Below are positions 13,901 through 24,900 of a stretch of DNA of 64,000 nt, in pieces (within the stretch, counting starts at the first letter, position 1; each line of letters starts with the position of its first letter). The position numbers were made by a program, and so were the translations under genes. The notes below the pieces were generated by a model. The model was not told the DNA's origin. It saw nothing but the letters and a program-made list of their open reading frames with translations, and ran no database searches. Origin of the DNA: Trachelipus rathkii (lineage: Eukaryota; Arthropoda; Malacostraca; Isopoda; Trachelipodidae); NCBI GenBank assembly GCA_015478945.1, contig JABUQX010086941.1, positions 39,021-103,020 on the forward strand, read 5' to 3'.

Positions 13901-16299
13901 AAATATACTATAAATATAATATATAAAAAAAATATAATATAATATATAATATAAAAAAAAAAAAAATGATATATATAATATATAATATTAAGTTAGAGAG
14001 AAATTCCAAAAAAACCAATTGAACATACAGAATGTTTGAACCCAGGAACCCGCACCGACAAATCAAAGTATCAGCAACCCAAGCACTAGACTTTAGATTT
14101 CAAACCAACGCACCCCGCACCCAAAACACTTTTATTATATCGATACAAAACGACCACACCGTCACTAAAAGAAATACCCTCAAACACCACGCACCGCACC
14201 TAAAAAAGAATATATAATTTTGTGTACACCGCAACCGCAACATGCACACACCTACCAGCCAATGTACATCGAAGCAACGCAAATTGACGATTCTCACGCA
14301 CCGCACAGAACCAATCACACTCTATATAAATTTAACCCAATCGCAAAATGCACGCGGAAAATCATCCGTAAAATGTATGTACTGCACCGCACCGCAACAA
14401 CCAACTACAGCAAAACGAGTACCGCAATCAGAAACAAAGACGCAAAACGACAAGCCACCGCCAAAACCCAGAATACCCGGATGCGGTCCGCAGCACACTA
14501 AAAAAAAACAAAATAGCAACATACACTCACCCATACATAAAAACACTAAACCACAAAACCAAAACACAAAAAAAAAAAAGAAGTCCAAATGTATAACGCC
14601 CAAACAATAGAAGAAAAAAACCATAACACCGGCTCAGACGTTAGCCCGCTAAATTCTACCACCAAATTCCCCCCACTGGATGCCCCCCACAGTGCACCGA
14701 CCTACAAGCGTGGCACTTCTTCAATTCGTGACGCCATGTCCTCTACCCCCACAAACCACTCCCCAACTCCACTTGGTCCCCAATTATCACACATCCATAT
14801 CATCAATGACGCTCAATCGCATTTTAAGACACACGCCAAAAACACCACAAACATTTGCTCTCCCGAGACGAATATCCACCCGGTATTTTTACCTCGCTAA
14901 CACTCGCCACAGCCAGCGGCTTCACCGTACTAGAATATAGACAATATCATACAAAAAATTCTCCATATAAAATAAAGACACTCGTGATGTGTGTGTAGTC
15001 CGTGTGTGTGTGTGTGTAGTGCTGTCATGTATGTAATAGCAATGTGTATGATGACTGCTCCTGTGATATGTCTTAGTTACGACCGGATACGCCTAATACA
15101 CATAGCTCCATACACCATAATTTCCATTTCAAATGAAAGGGCATCTATTGTTCTATCGAATAGCGTGTTGCACTCCACAAGTAGAGATAGCTTCAAAGTT
15201 AAAGTAAGTTTAGATCGTTAAGCTCCTAAAAGTCTCGAAGAAAAAAAGACTAAAGTAATACGATTATTTCATCAATACGTCCGCAAAGGATCAGACTTTA
15301 TATTTTCCCTCATGTATAAACTACAAATGTTTTTTTCGGTGAAAAACGGGAATGGAAATACCAATTACGTCATTGTCTTTTTGCGAAAAAAAACAATTTC
15401 CTCTTTTGACTGAAAAAACATTTCTCTAATCTTTTTGCAAAAACATTTTGAAAAAACCACTGTTTCCTAGAAACAAACCTTATAAACACAAATGTTAAAT
15501 ATTCACGAAAAACATAAGATTCTTAGCGGCCAACCCATAAACGCAATAAGCAGCTAAAAACACACGTCACCACCGCAAACACGCCCTCAGCGCCAGTGGC
15601 CCCACACCACCCCAACCCCTCATGTTTTACTCGCTTTACCTGCAACTTTACCCTTACTTACTATTAATTTTAAACGCCGAAAACTTATGTCTATTTCCTG
15701 ATTTTTTTGTCCAATCAAAACCTAACATCTGTATTAATCACATGTGCCAAACCATCTTCCAAATCGCATTACGAGTTGCTTTAACATGACTAAACTAAAT
15801 ATATTTTAATTTGTTACTACCATATTACAGAGAACATAGAGACACAAGGATAACTCTTTGTATCTATATATTACATAAATATAATATAAATAGATAACTA
15901 ACTACCTAATATCAACCTAGATATTATATAGTACATACTCAATAACATCAATATACATAAATACCACCCTAATACCTAATAACTCCCATAACCACATACT
16001 ATACCACATATACTCACTACATACACCAAACCATATATTCATCATCCAAATAAATCCCCAACTCACTCAACAGTTCCCTATTTTCACTATAATCATCCTC
16101 CCACCTACACCTCCTCATACCTAACTATCACACGCAGCCACATACACATTACAAATCCTTTCACACTAACCATCAAACACAAAGCAGTCCAAAGTAAAAA
16201 CTAACCATCACCCTACGCATCCAACAACAAAAACGCCCTACACATATTCCCACATTTTTTTTCATACGCATGATCTTTACACCCGCCCGCGAAAACTGA
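10981..16299. other. AT- and C-rich intergenic region
   Basis: No gene recognised. It holds AT-rich blocks (12,430-12,980; 13,380-13,990), A-rich homopolymer runs, an A/C-rich block (13,990-14,900) whose many overlapping frames are rich in T, N, P and H, and a (GT)n patch near 14,990-15,025. G is depleted on the + strand in much of it. The frame at 11979-12422 is listed separately. Confidence 0.5.
11979..12422 (+). other. 147-codon open frame, hypothetical
   Basis: This frame ties for the longest ATG-started frame in the window. The peptide is rich in N, I, L, K and Y, as expected from AT-rich DNA, and crosses two homopolymer runs. I see no domain, signal or splice context. The C-terminal third has a more ordinary residue mix, but I cannot name a family. 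Most likely a chance frame; listed so that it is not lost. Confidence 0.12.
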
Positions 16300-16560
16300 C
16301 AACCGAGCCTGGCAATTCTTTTTCCGGCTCCGACTCCCCGACTCCAACTACCGGCTCCAGCATTTTAAAAATATTACCGCTCAAGACTCCGCAAAAACCT
16401 GCTCACCCAGCAAATTTTAAAACCTAATAACGGCCTCCCGCTCGGCTCCGACTCCAGAATTTTACAAATTACCCGCGCAACACTCCGACTCACGGCTCCG
16501 GCCGGCAATTTTAAAAATTGTCGGCTCCGATCCGAAGCTCCCGCTCGGACTCCGAACCTA
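16300..16560 (+). repeat. GGCTCCGACTCC repeat array with AATTTTAAAAATT spacers
   Basis: Blocks built from GGCTCC and GACTCC alternate with AT-rich spacers such as ATTTTAAAAATATT and AATTTTAAAAATTG. At least four block/spacer alternations occur. The spacing is irregular, so this is an old, diverged tandem array. It contrasts sharply in GC content with both flanks. Confidence 0.65.
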
Positions 16561-16742
16561 TGTTATAATTCCTTCTCCATTTTACACGATAACAAATGAA
16601 AATCAATTAAATTCGATACAAAAATTTTTGATGTATGATGACAAATACAATGTTATAAGTTAATGGGAATTTTATTAGCTTAGAATTATAAAAAACCCCG
16701 TCAGAAAACCATAATCTTATAGACAAAACATTAAAAAATTTT

Positions 16743-17224
16743 CTAAAACAATACAAAGCAAAAGGAATCATTCCACTTTCTTCCTAAATTTGTTAATATA
16801 ATTCCTCTTTGAACGTTGAACTTCCTTTTGCAATGGCGAAAGAGTTGAAGACGAAAAGCAATAATATTAATAATTATTTCAAGAATTATACGATGGGAAC
16901 AACTCGATATGTGGAAGCATATTTCGTGCCATTTCGAACAATACTCGTGACAAACCAAATGAAGAACAATCATTTGATGTGGTGCGAAAACATTTCGAAA
17001 GAGCCTCAGGACAGACAACTTCTAAAATGATAAATTAGAGAGAAAGACAATGTGATTCTTCTAAGAGAGAAGATCAAGATAAAAAGAATAAGAAGGGAAT
17101 ACTTGAAACATATTAAGGTTTGAGTTGTGCGTTTTCAAAGATGTTGAAATTGTGTGGAAGATTATGTAGAGTTGATAGATGAAAGAACCGAGTATCTGAA
17201 GCATTAAAAAGAATCATGCTTTCT
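16743..17224 (-). pseudogene. LINE A copy 1, RT C-terminal region
   Basis: The upstream part of this segment (minus strand) gives a peptide close to the FNASKTQFLHLSTR block that precedes the thumb in this type of LINE, followed by FENAQLKP. The next part gives FAPHQMIVLHLV then EYCS, resembling the family pattern SPxQLLTLYxGLVRPCMEYCSHVWG. Two or more frame changes are needed to join them. The same blocks recur near 32.1-32.4 kb and 59.65-59.9 kb. Confidence 0.65.
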
Positions 17225-17577
17225 TTTCTTCAATTAAAAATAGAAAAGATCGGCTATTTGAATTTGCGTGGGACGCATATCAAAGTGACAAAAATTAATA
17301 AATGGTTTAATCGTCAGTATAAGAATGAAAAGGTGACGAAGAAACAGAGAGAAGGCAATTAATGAAAAAGTTATAAAAAAAACTTGGAATAGAAGAACCC
17401 TTGTAAAATAAATTATGTATACGCTTCGGTGATGAAATAAAATAAATATTGCATCCTGGAGTTTAAAGACTACGATAATTTCATTAATCAACGTCATTGA
17501 GACTATAGCAAGGAAACATGCAGGGTTAAACTAAGGTTTCAGGTGAAGAAAAAGAGAATGAAAAATATTCCTTTATG

Positions 17578-18021
17578 CTAGACATAATCACCACAGTTAT
17601 TCGTTCTGCGAATGCCATGGACTTCTTGCGCCGAAGTCATGATCATTTCATGGAAAATCGAAGAAGTATGACCACATATCGAAACAGCTTGAAGCACTGA
17701 AAAGCCAATAACGTTTCCTTGCCTTAGGGCAAGCGTCTTTCCGACGTAGACTCGAGGAAAAAAAAAACAGGATACAGATATAAGAAGTTGATCTGAGGAA
17801 CCTAGAGGAGGAGAGAGGGAGAGAGGGAAGAAGGATTGGAAGTTAAGGAAAGGTAGGTTTATAATCTTGGGTTTATCTCCAAAGCGATCTGAGATACGGA
17901 CATAGAGTTGCATCATCTTACCAAGAATGATCTGGATAGAGAAATGGAAGGCATGTTCAGTAGCTGTGCCTTGGGAACTATAAGGAAACCTTTGATAGTA
18001 GTGAACATTGAAATCGCCCAA
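17578..18021 (-). pseudogene. LINE A copy 1, endonuclease C-terminal half
   Basis: A 147-codon open frame. It begins with GDFNVHY (residues 2-8), the catalytic GDFN block of APE-like endonucleases, continues with a RISDRFGDKP stretch like the family's RxPDRxGDxPN block (about residues 42-51), and has PLGSSDQLLISVSC (residues 72-85), matching the conserved SDH block, with H replaced by Q here. The rest resembles the linker between endonuclease and RT. The Q for H change would remove a catalytic residue. It lies directly downstream of other endonuclease pieces on the same strand. Confidence 0.75.
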
Positions 18022-18243
18022 AATGACGATTTAATTGAAATGAGAAAAATAGAGAAACAACTATTTTCGATTCCGATAATCGAAAAATTTAGGATAGAAA
18101 CAAACAAATTTAAACTCACATTATTAAGATATCCTAAGTCATAAAGTAGTAAATCCGGAAGACTACAGATTAGTAACACAAGAACAGACAACGTCGTTGC
18201 GAAAATATGCACAGCATCAGTCATTACGCTCAAACACTTAAGT

Positions 18244-18435
18244 TTATGTCAAGAACAAGGGACGATATCTAGAAGAAGAGAGGTGACGTTCAACAGAGGA
18301 AGATAGATTGTGTTCAACAAATTGAAAATTAGAATAAAAACCGCTAATGTTCAAAAAATTATTGAAAATGAAACTGTCCACCAGAACGTGTGAGCAAATC
18401 CGGTGTGACACCATCCCTATCATAATGTAACACAT
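18244..18435 (-). pseudogene. LINE A copy 1, endonuclease N-terminal piece
   Basis: A 63-codon frame containing NFLNISGFYSNFQFVEHNLSS and ending RPLFLT. This resembles the first strand and helix of LINE endonucleases (typical pattern N-x-x-G-L-x-S-N...LL-x-L-x-E-T). It ends just before the expected ET, then a frameshifted 18233-17913 stretch leads into the GDFN frame. A fragment only. Confidence 0.6.
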
Positions 18436-18542
18436 TTTTTGTCTTGGACAACAACTATAATTTTCTATTTTCTTATAGGTATGAAAAAATGGCTAACATT
18501 TCCTCCAAACTTCGATTTTGTGACCAGGATAATGATATTTCA

Positions 18543-18778
18543 CTAATTTACTAATTTTGATATAAAAAATTGGTGAATATAATCATTCTCGGTTACAAGC
18601 TCCTCTGAGTACGTCCCCATGTTCTTCTTAAATTTAGCAAGATGAGCATCAAGAATATGGACTTTGAGGGACATCCTGCTGCCCATTTTGCCGTAGTTCC
18701 TGACCAAGGTCTCAACAAGTTCTTCATAGTTCTTCGGACTGTGATTCCAAGGAGCCACGAACGGCAACAGTGCAACAA
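18543..18778 (-). pseudogene. fragment of a multicopy arthropod protein family of unknown function
   Basis: The minus-strand frame gives NYEELVETLVRNYGKMGSRM followed by SLKVHILDAHLAKFKKNMG and TYSEEL. From memory this matches a widely repeated arthropod family in which a MSLKIHxLxSHL block is followed by NxGAxSEExGERFHQDI. Here the GERFHQDI part is replaced by a diverged tail (VTENDYIHQFF), then a stop. The family is usually multicopy and associated with mobile elements, but I do not know its activity. The fragment sits about 110 bp from the 5' end of LINE A copy 1. Family membership is fairly likely; function is unknown. Confidence 0.6.
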
Positions 18779-18887
18779 GACTATTTTTTTTTATTGAACC
18801 GATTTTTAATTTTATTGTAGATTTGGGCGAGTTTTTTCTTATGGTCCTTGTTCCATAAAATTACAACCTGAAAAAAAGTTTTCAAAA

Positions 18888-18919
<32 letters not shown>

Positions 18920-19062
18920 TTTTTGGGTGCGAATTTTTTTTCTTTAATAATAAATAAAATTGGTTACAAATCTACTGATAAGTATTAGAAAAAAGGTTAT
19001 CTCATTCTTTGAATACTTTCGTTAATCAATTATAAATTAAATTATTCAATACATGCGTAGAA

Positions 19063-19081
19063 AATAATAATAATAATAATA

Positions 19082-19133
<52 letters not shown>

Positions 19134-19190
19134 TAATAATAATAATAATAATAATAAAATAATGAATAATAATAATAATAATAATAATAT
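19063..19190 (+). repeat. (AAT)n microsatellite
   Basis: Long run of AAT/TAA units with occasional extra or missing bases, abutting a (GA)n tract on its right. Confidence 0.9.
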
Positions 19191-19192
19191 AA

Positions 19193-19298
19193 AAAGAGAG
19201 AGAGAAGAGAGAGAGAGGAGAGAGAGAGAGAGAGGAGGAGAGAGAGAGAGAGAGAAAGAGAGAGGACGAGAGAGAGAGAGAGAGAGATGAGAGAGGAG

Positions 19299-19329
<31 letters not shown>

Positions 19330-19333
19330 AGAG
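19193..19333 (+). repeat. (AG)n microsatellite
   Basis: About 140 bp of AG units broken by GGAG and GATG variants, directly after the (AAT)n array. Confidence 0.9.
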
Positions 19334-19465
19334 GTTTTTACGACAAACTTACAAAAATAATAGTTGCTGAAGAAATTTGTTGATTATTTCTTTGACTTGA
19401 TCACGAGGGAATTAAAAATTTCATTTATCACATTTTTTAATCCATGTTTTCTTGATCGAAGTATA

Positions 19466-19610
19466 TTATTAGTATTATTATTATATTATTATTATTATTA
19501 TTTTATTTATTAGGTTTCGTCATTTTATTATTAATTATTATGTATTATTATTATTATTTTATTATTACTTTATGTATTTATTATTATTTATTATTATTAA
19601 ATTGTTAGTT
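19466..19610 (+). repeat. (ATT)n-rich tract
   Basis: Degenerate TTA/ATT units, the complementary sense of the (AAT)n array at 19,063-19,190. With that array it forms a possible inverted pair about 275 bp apart. Confidence 0.8.
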
Positions 19611-20140
19611 TTTTTATATGTAAATATGAAAGATACAAGATATTTATATTGATGAAAATTAAATGAATTATGAAAAATAAAGGTGTTTCACAAGGTGTTC
19701 ACAATTACCGCTCTATTTAAAGTTCATTTGTGTCATTTTCCCTTTTCCCAGAAGATAATATACAGTTACCTAAAACAATATTTATTCTAATAAATAAAGA
19801 TGAGAAATATCTATAAATTAAATCAACCACCGCAAACAATATAATATTATTAAATTATTTATAATAAAATAAAATTTTAAATATGATATATAAATAGTTA
19901 CTACTATATATATAATTATAAATAACATTTATATAATATTTAATATATAATGTATTTGATATATATATATGTATGTATAGGTAGGTATGTGTGTATTGTG
20001 TCTACTTTCGGCCTATGTTCAGTGATTCCGTGGATTAGAAAATCGTAAAAAAAAAAATGAAACAGATGATAACTCGAAACGCTGTGCTTTTTTTCTCAGC
20101 CAGTAAGCATTTGTTAATATCAAATTCGTGGAAGTAACTA

Positions 20141-20227
20141 CCTCTCTCTCTCTCTCTCCTCGTCCTCTTCTCTCTCTCTCGTCTCTCTCTCTCTCCTCCC
20201 TCTCTCTCCTCTCTCGTCTCTCTCCGT
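20141..20227 (+). repeat. (CT)n microsatellite
   Basis: CT-rich run with CCTC and CGTC interruptions. It is the complement of the (AG)n tract at 19,193-19,333. The 99-codon Ser/Leu frame across it is a product of the repeat. Confidence 0.85.
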
Positions 20228-20450
20228 CTGTCAGTTTCCGACGTCGCTTTCGTTCCTCTTCTCTTGATCTATTCAGTTTTGGAGCGCTTTCAGCGAGTGA
20301 TCAAACCTTATCGCCGCCTCATCTCTCACTGTGTCTCGGATCGGGCTATCCAATTTCATTTGCTTCTAGTTATCATCTTAATTTTTTTTTTCTCTCAAGT
20401 TTCAGCGTCTTCAGGTTGGAGGGCTAACGATTTATTCTACTAAGGATGTT
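20228..20450 (+). promoter_or_regulatory. possible 5' flank of the E2 gene (weak)
   Basis: A locally GC-richer, CpG-containing patch (CGTCG, GAGCGC, CGCCGCC, CTCGGATCGG) after a (CT)n tract, about 1.4 kb upstream of the recognised exon and on its sense side. CT-rich DNA beside a CpG-rich patch is common at animal 5' ends. No TATA box or clear initiator can be fixed. This is inference from position and composition only. Confidence 0.15.
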
Positions 20451-20488
20451 GATTAACGAGAAAGTAACAAGCCTCTACCTCGGACTCG

Positions 20489-20505
20489 ATGGCGCTCGTC
20501 GTATG
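20489..20505 (+). other. weak candidate for exon 1 of the E2 gene
   Basis: An ATGGCGCTCGTCGTATG run is followed directly by a GTACG donor-like sequence. UBE2L3 exon 1 is very short and encodes a Met-Ala-x-x-Arg-Arg start in phase 0 before the exon seen at 21,859. With one missing base supplied, this run would read Met-Ala-Ala-Arg-Arg-Met. As it stands it is 17 nt and out of phase. Speculative. Confidence 0.15.
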
Positions 20506-21858
20506 GTACGCTGTCTCGGCGTATCGATTAGGCGGATGCCCTAGCTATCGGGCCCGGGAGTCAGCTCCTCTTGAAGTCGGAGTATTCAACTAAATTCCCC
20601 TAACGGTACTACTTGTTTGATAAGAAAATAATAGCACAAACAAGATTCAACTATGGTTCTTGTAATGGAATTGTGCGAGAAGCCGGGGACCCTTGAGAAA
20701 AAAGTACATAAACCATGGCATCCGGCTGGCCCATCTTTCTAACAAAAATCTCGTACGTTATATATAGTAGCCTCATCTATGTGTGGCCATTATACTACCC
20801 AGTATTGTATTTATACATTTGTGACTCACGTGGGGAGGGTTAGGTGCCATTTTGCCGTAGCCCGTTAGTATTCTTCTCCGTTCCAGCTCACTACGTCATG
20901 TATTATATTTTCATTCTCTCTAATAATAAATTAAACGTCGCATGAGTGGCTCTTCGGTTCCAAATATATAGGATACATAATATAATGAGTTTTTAGTTCT
21001 CGCTAGTCGCAATGATACAATAAAGAATCGCCTTTTCTTTTTTGTCAAACTTCTCTCTCCTGGTTGATATGACATTCAGATGAGAATCAGCTAAAAAGAA
21101 TTAAATGACTTTGTTTGACATATTTACTCTCCATATTATCTGTAGTAAATGATATATGATCGGCCTTCATCACTCTACGAAAATATTTCTGATTCTAATT
21201 TAACCTATGAATTTCGCGGAAACATCTCTACTACAAAATATTTGCCTGCTAGAGTACAGATATTTTGGACTGAAGATGAAGGCATAAGTTCTACTGAATA
21301 CACTGTTCTTCAGTGATTGTGAATGGCTGGTATCTCAGCAATGAAATCATATTTTCTGATGTTCTGGGGTCATTGAATGTCAAATATCTTATTTTTGAGG
21401 AGGAAATTTTCTCAAACTCACTTGTTTTCAAAGCTTGATCTTTCGTTATTACTTGGGGTGTCCTCTTTCTAGAAAATACAGGACTTCCCGTTTAACCATA
21501 ACTAAAAACCTGCTTTGATTTCCATATATTCTATTCAGTTATGATTTTTCCTGTTTATGAAGTAGCATTGCAGTAAATGCTTTTGGTGTACTACTCTTCG
21601 TTTTCGATTTTCTGTGGGCGTATTTTAACACTCTATTATAGATTTTGTATATAATATAAATATATTATATATCTCTATATATAATATATACTATAAGAAT
21701 CTAGTATAATAAATAGTGTCATTAATATTTAGCATATATATATATAATATTATAGGTTAAATATCTATATACTATTACAATTTAACCATAACAATTTAGT
21801 GGCTTTCCTTTTTGTCAACCATTTTTGGAGGTGTGCGTCATGAAAAGTTTTTTTTCAG
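20506..21858 (+). other. unassigned sequence upstream of the E2 exon, probably intronic or 5' flank
   Basis: No coding block, RNA or transposon motif seen. It ends in TTTTTTTTCAG, a good polypyrimidine tract and acceptor for the exon at 21,859. A short AT-rich block lies at 21,640-21,780. Confidence 0.4.
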
Positions 21859-21954
21859 GAACTTGCTGACATTAGAAAATCAGGAATGAAGTTTTTCCGA
21901 GACATTGTTGTCGATGAGACTAATATATTACAATGGCAAGGACTCATTGTTCCA
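21859..21954 (+). CDS. UBE2L3/UbcH7-type ubiquitin-conjugating enzyme E2, one internal exon
   Basis: Exactly 96 nt (32 codons, phase 0 at both ends) between a T-rich CAG acceptor and a GTGAGT donor. It reads ELADIRKSGMK, then FFRDIVVDETNIL, then QWQGLIVP. Human UBE2L3 residues 10-41, as I recall them, agree at about 23 of 32 positions, including the WQGLIVP block, and the vertebrate exon 2 has the same limits. The encoded part is the end of helix 1, the first loop and the start of the sheet; the catalytic Cys (in the GQVCLP block) lies in a later exon not seen here. The product would transfer ubiquitin with HECT and RBR ligases. I did not find exon 3 (DNPPYDKGAF) in the remaining window, so either intron 2 is very long or it is missing. 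It could be a gene fragment or duplicated exon. Confidence 0.88.
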
Positions 21955-24900
21955 GTGAGTATTAAACTCTATTATTATGGATTCATTGATATTTTCAAGA
22001 ACCTTTTTGAAATGATTTATATTAACTGAATGTTTTGTTTATTTTAGCAGTTCTTTTGGCAGATTAATATTGATATTTGATGTATTTCGGAAGTTATCAT
22101 GAATAGCGGGAATACTATTGTAAAATAATTTACACAAACATACTCAAATAACATTGTGTGTGAATGAATTAATAATCAAGGATCAACTCTACATTCCTTC
22201 TTCATTATACATCTCTCGTTATGTCACGTAAATATAAATTACCTAATAACATAATTCATTAATAATATTTATGAAAGTTTTTTTGAAGTTAAAAAGGCTT
22301 ATAATAATATGAAAATGATAAATGAGAGTACAGTTGAATTCTTTGACATTGCAGTTAAAGTCCTACGTCATGAAATCAAAGTGAACTTACTTTTGTCTGG
22401 CTCTAAAGTATCAACAAAGCTCCCTGCTTTTAGAAACAAGGGTGATTCCGACTTTTATATGATTTCAATTTAACTTCTGTACTATATTTATCTCAGTCTT
22501 TAACTGTCCACATATAAATCTCGCGTGATAAATACTATTATGAATAAATGCATCATCTCTTCTACAAGTACTCTTATAATCTCTACTTGAACATAACATA
22601 TTTAATTCTATTTTCTATCTTATCAGGTGTCATAGTTTTGGACTCGCATCTCATTTTCATCTCAACAGAAATCATCACTCCAGACCATCAAATCTATGCT
22701 CGTTTATTCGGCACCACGTTTTCTCTTTCTGCGTCAATCATCATCGACAATTCGCGCTGATTGTACTATGGCCAGTCAAATCTTGCTTATTTTACCTTCC
22801 CAGATAGTCTTTACTTCAGAAGTGTAACGATAAGTCAATATAATTTCCGTTGATGAACTCCATCACTCTTCGCACAGTAATTCGCTATTTTATGGTGGTC
22901 TTTATTCAATCTATGTGCGTCCGATTGACTACAATTCATTCTGGAAATCTAGATTTTTAGTTATCCTACTGACTTCGATATCTTCTCTATAAATCTTCGT
23001 TCTCATTTGATGTATAGCCGGTGTAGACTGAGAGCCTTTGTTTACATACCTTATTGACAATTCTTCTTTTAAATATATCCCATCTGGATATTGTAGTCCT
23101 TGTTAGTGCTAATACATTTTCAACACAATACAGTCACATCTCATTATTATATATATATAGGAGTACCTGTTACATTATTTTTCTGTCTTAGGATGCAGAT
23201 CTGATAGATAAATTATAAGTAAGAGAGCTGAGTTGACTCATACTTTGAGTCTATCCACATCTCATATATTGAACTCACAATCATAATAAGGTCAGACGAC
23301 ACTTCACACGAATTCGCTAAAATGATATAGTGTAAAATTGAGGATTTCTTAGTTAAACTTCCTTGTTCACCAGAGAAAATACTGATATTATATTTGTGGT
23401 GTGTGCCTAATTAATTGGCCCTCATTATTAGAGCACTTTAATCTTGGTTACATCTTATAATATATCTTATAAGCGTTATTGGGCTGGTATATGAGGATGA
23501 TTATACTCGAGGTGTGTTCTTGTTAGTTAAGGAGTTAGGTATATCATTTAGCGCGAGTAATGTTTCAGTATCACATTATCTCTATTCGTGTGAGATTTAT
23601 TCTTATTTATCTAGACAGATTATCGAGAGTGTAATAAGAGTTAGGCCGTGAAGCTTAGTATTGATTCTGTTACTTTTAAGTTATATATTTTCAGTATATA
23701 TATATTCTTTTTGCATAAATTCAGACATTTGAAATTGATAAATAGTTAATCTGCTGCATGATATGTAAATGTAATAATTCTCAAATTAACTTCAAGGTAT
23801 AAAAACAGAATCAGCGCTCTACGATATAAAGAGTATATAACTAATGATAAGAACTTGAATAGATACTAATGCTAAATGAACCTTAATATGAGAAAATATA
23901 GATTTAATCGCACACATCCCGATTCGCACTGTGAATAGCCAAAGTAAGTGAACGCGCAACAGAGTCCTAGAGACTATTACTTTACTAACAATTAACATAT
24001 AGAAAAGCTTATTCTGAGCTCCATTTATGTTTAACTGATACAGCGTATATGATAGTTTGGTTTTCCTCACTTGTTATCTGGGTATTAGACAGAAATATAA
24101 ACACGTTACTTGAAACATTACACAAACAGTTGAATTATCTTTAAACAGGGCCTATATGTATATTTCTGACTTTAACGTTCGGATATATTGCTTCTTATTT
24201 CGAGTAACTTTATTCATTCCTATTAATCAGATAATCATTTGGAAGAGTGGAACTAGTCTATATATAGTTCTAAGTTGGGAACGATTGTTCGGATATATTA
24301 TATAATAATCATCCCAGCGTATTACCTACTTCACTCACTAGTATTAACATATAATATAAATAATTCTTAGAGTTGGACATACGTATACTCGTTATGTATA
24401 TTAAACATGTGGACTACAGTTGAGTATGGGTTTATCCTGTATTTGACTTGCGTATGTCCCAAGATTAGTATTGTATACTTTAAGCTTGTTATATATATTA
24501 TATAATTGTTAAAATACTGGTCAAGTGCTACAGGGTACTATATTTTGTTAAAAAAAAATATATTCTATATTCTATTTTGGCATTTCATCTTACCGTTCGA
24601 TACTCTTCTATGTACTTACATAAGAACAGGTTCGTGGATGAGAGAGTTATCAGATATTCTATCCATCCTGATATAGATATTTATTATGTATACAAGTCAG
24701 AAAACAATTAAGTATCGGCTTATAGTCAGTATTAAATCATAAAAAATTATTATAATATGTCGAGATAAGATAGTAAAATCAGTAGGCTATTGTTGTAGAT
24801 AGACTCTGAGGATACTGAAGATTGCCACTCCACAGAGATTAATATAATACAGTGAGAGTATATTATCGGTATTCACAACATTACACACGAATTCTGAGCT

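Larger units (their letters stand above)
16743..18435 (-). mobile_element. decayed Jockey/CR1-like LINE, copy 1 (LINE A)
   Basis: Read on the minus strand, pieces of a non-LTR retrotransposon polyprotein appear in the expected order: start of the APE-type endonuclease (18435-18244), middle and end of the endonuclease (18021-17578), the region before the RT thumb carrying FNASDTRFFHLSTLHNLP (about 17220-17110), and the C-terminal part (17018-16743). Only about 350 bp separate the endonuclease end from the thumb, where roughly 1 kb of RT palm would be expected, so the catalytic core appears deleted or unrecognisable. Several frameshifts are needed. It is a dead element. The family name is by remembered motif similarity; the clade could be Jockey, CR1 or a relative. 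Confidence 0.75.

Noticed and set aside
14032..14940. Cluster of overlapping plus frames (60-122 codons)
   Set aside because: Overlapping in several frames, rich in T, N, P, H and K from C/A-rich DNA; no recognisable protein family.
20128..20427. 99-codon Ser/Leu-rich frame
   Set aside because: Its first third is a translated (CT)n microsatellite and the rest has no recognised domain.
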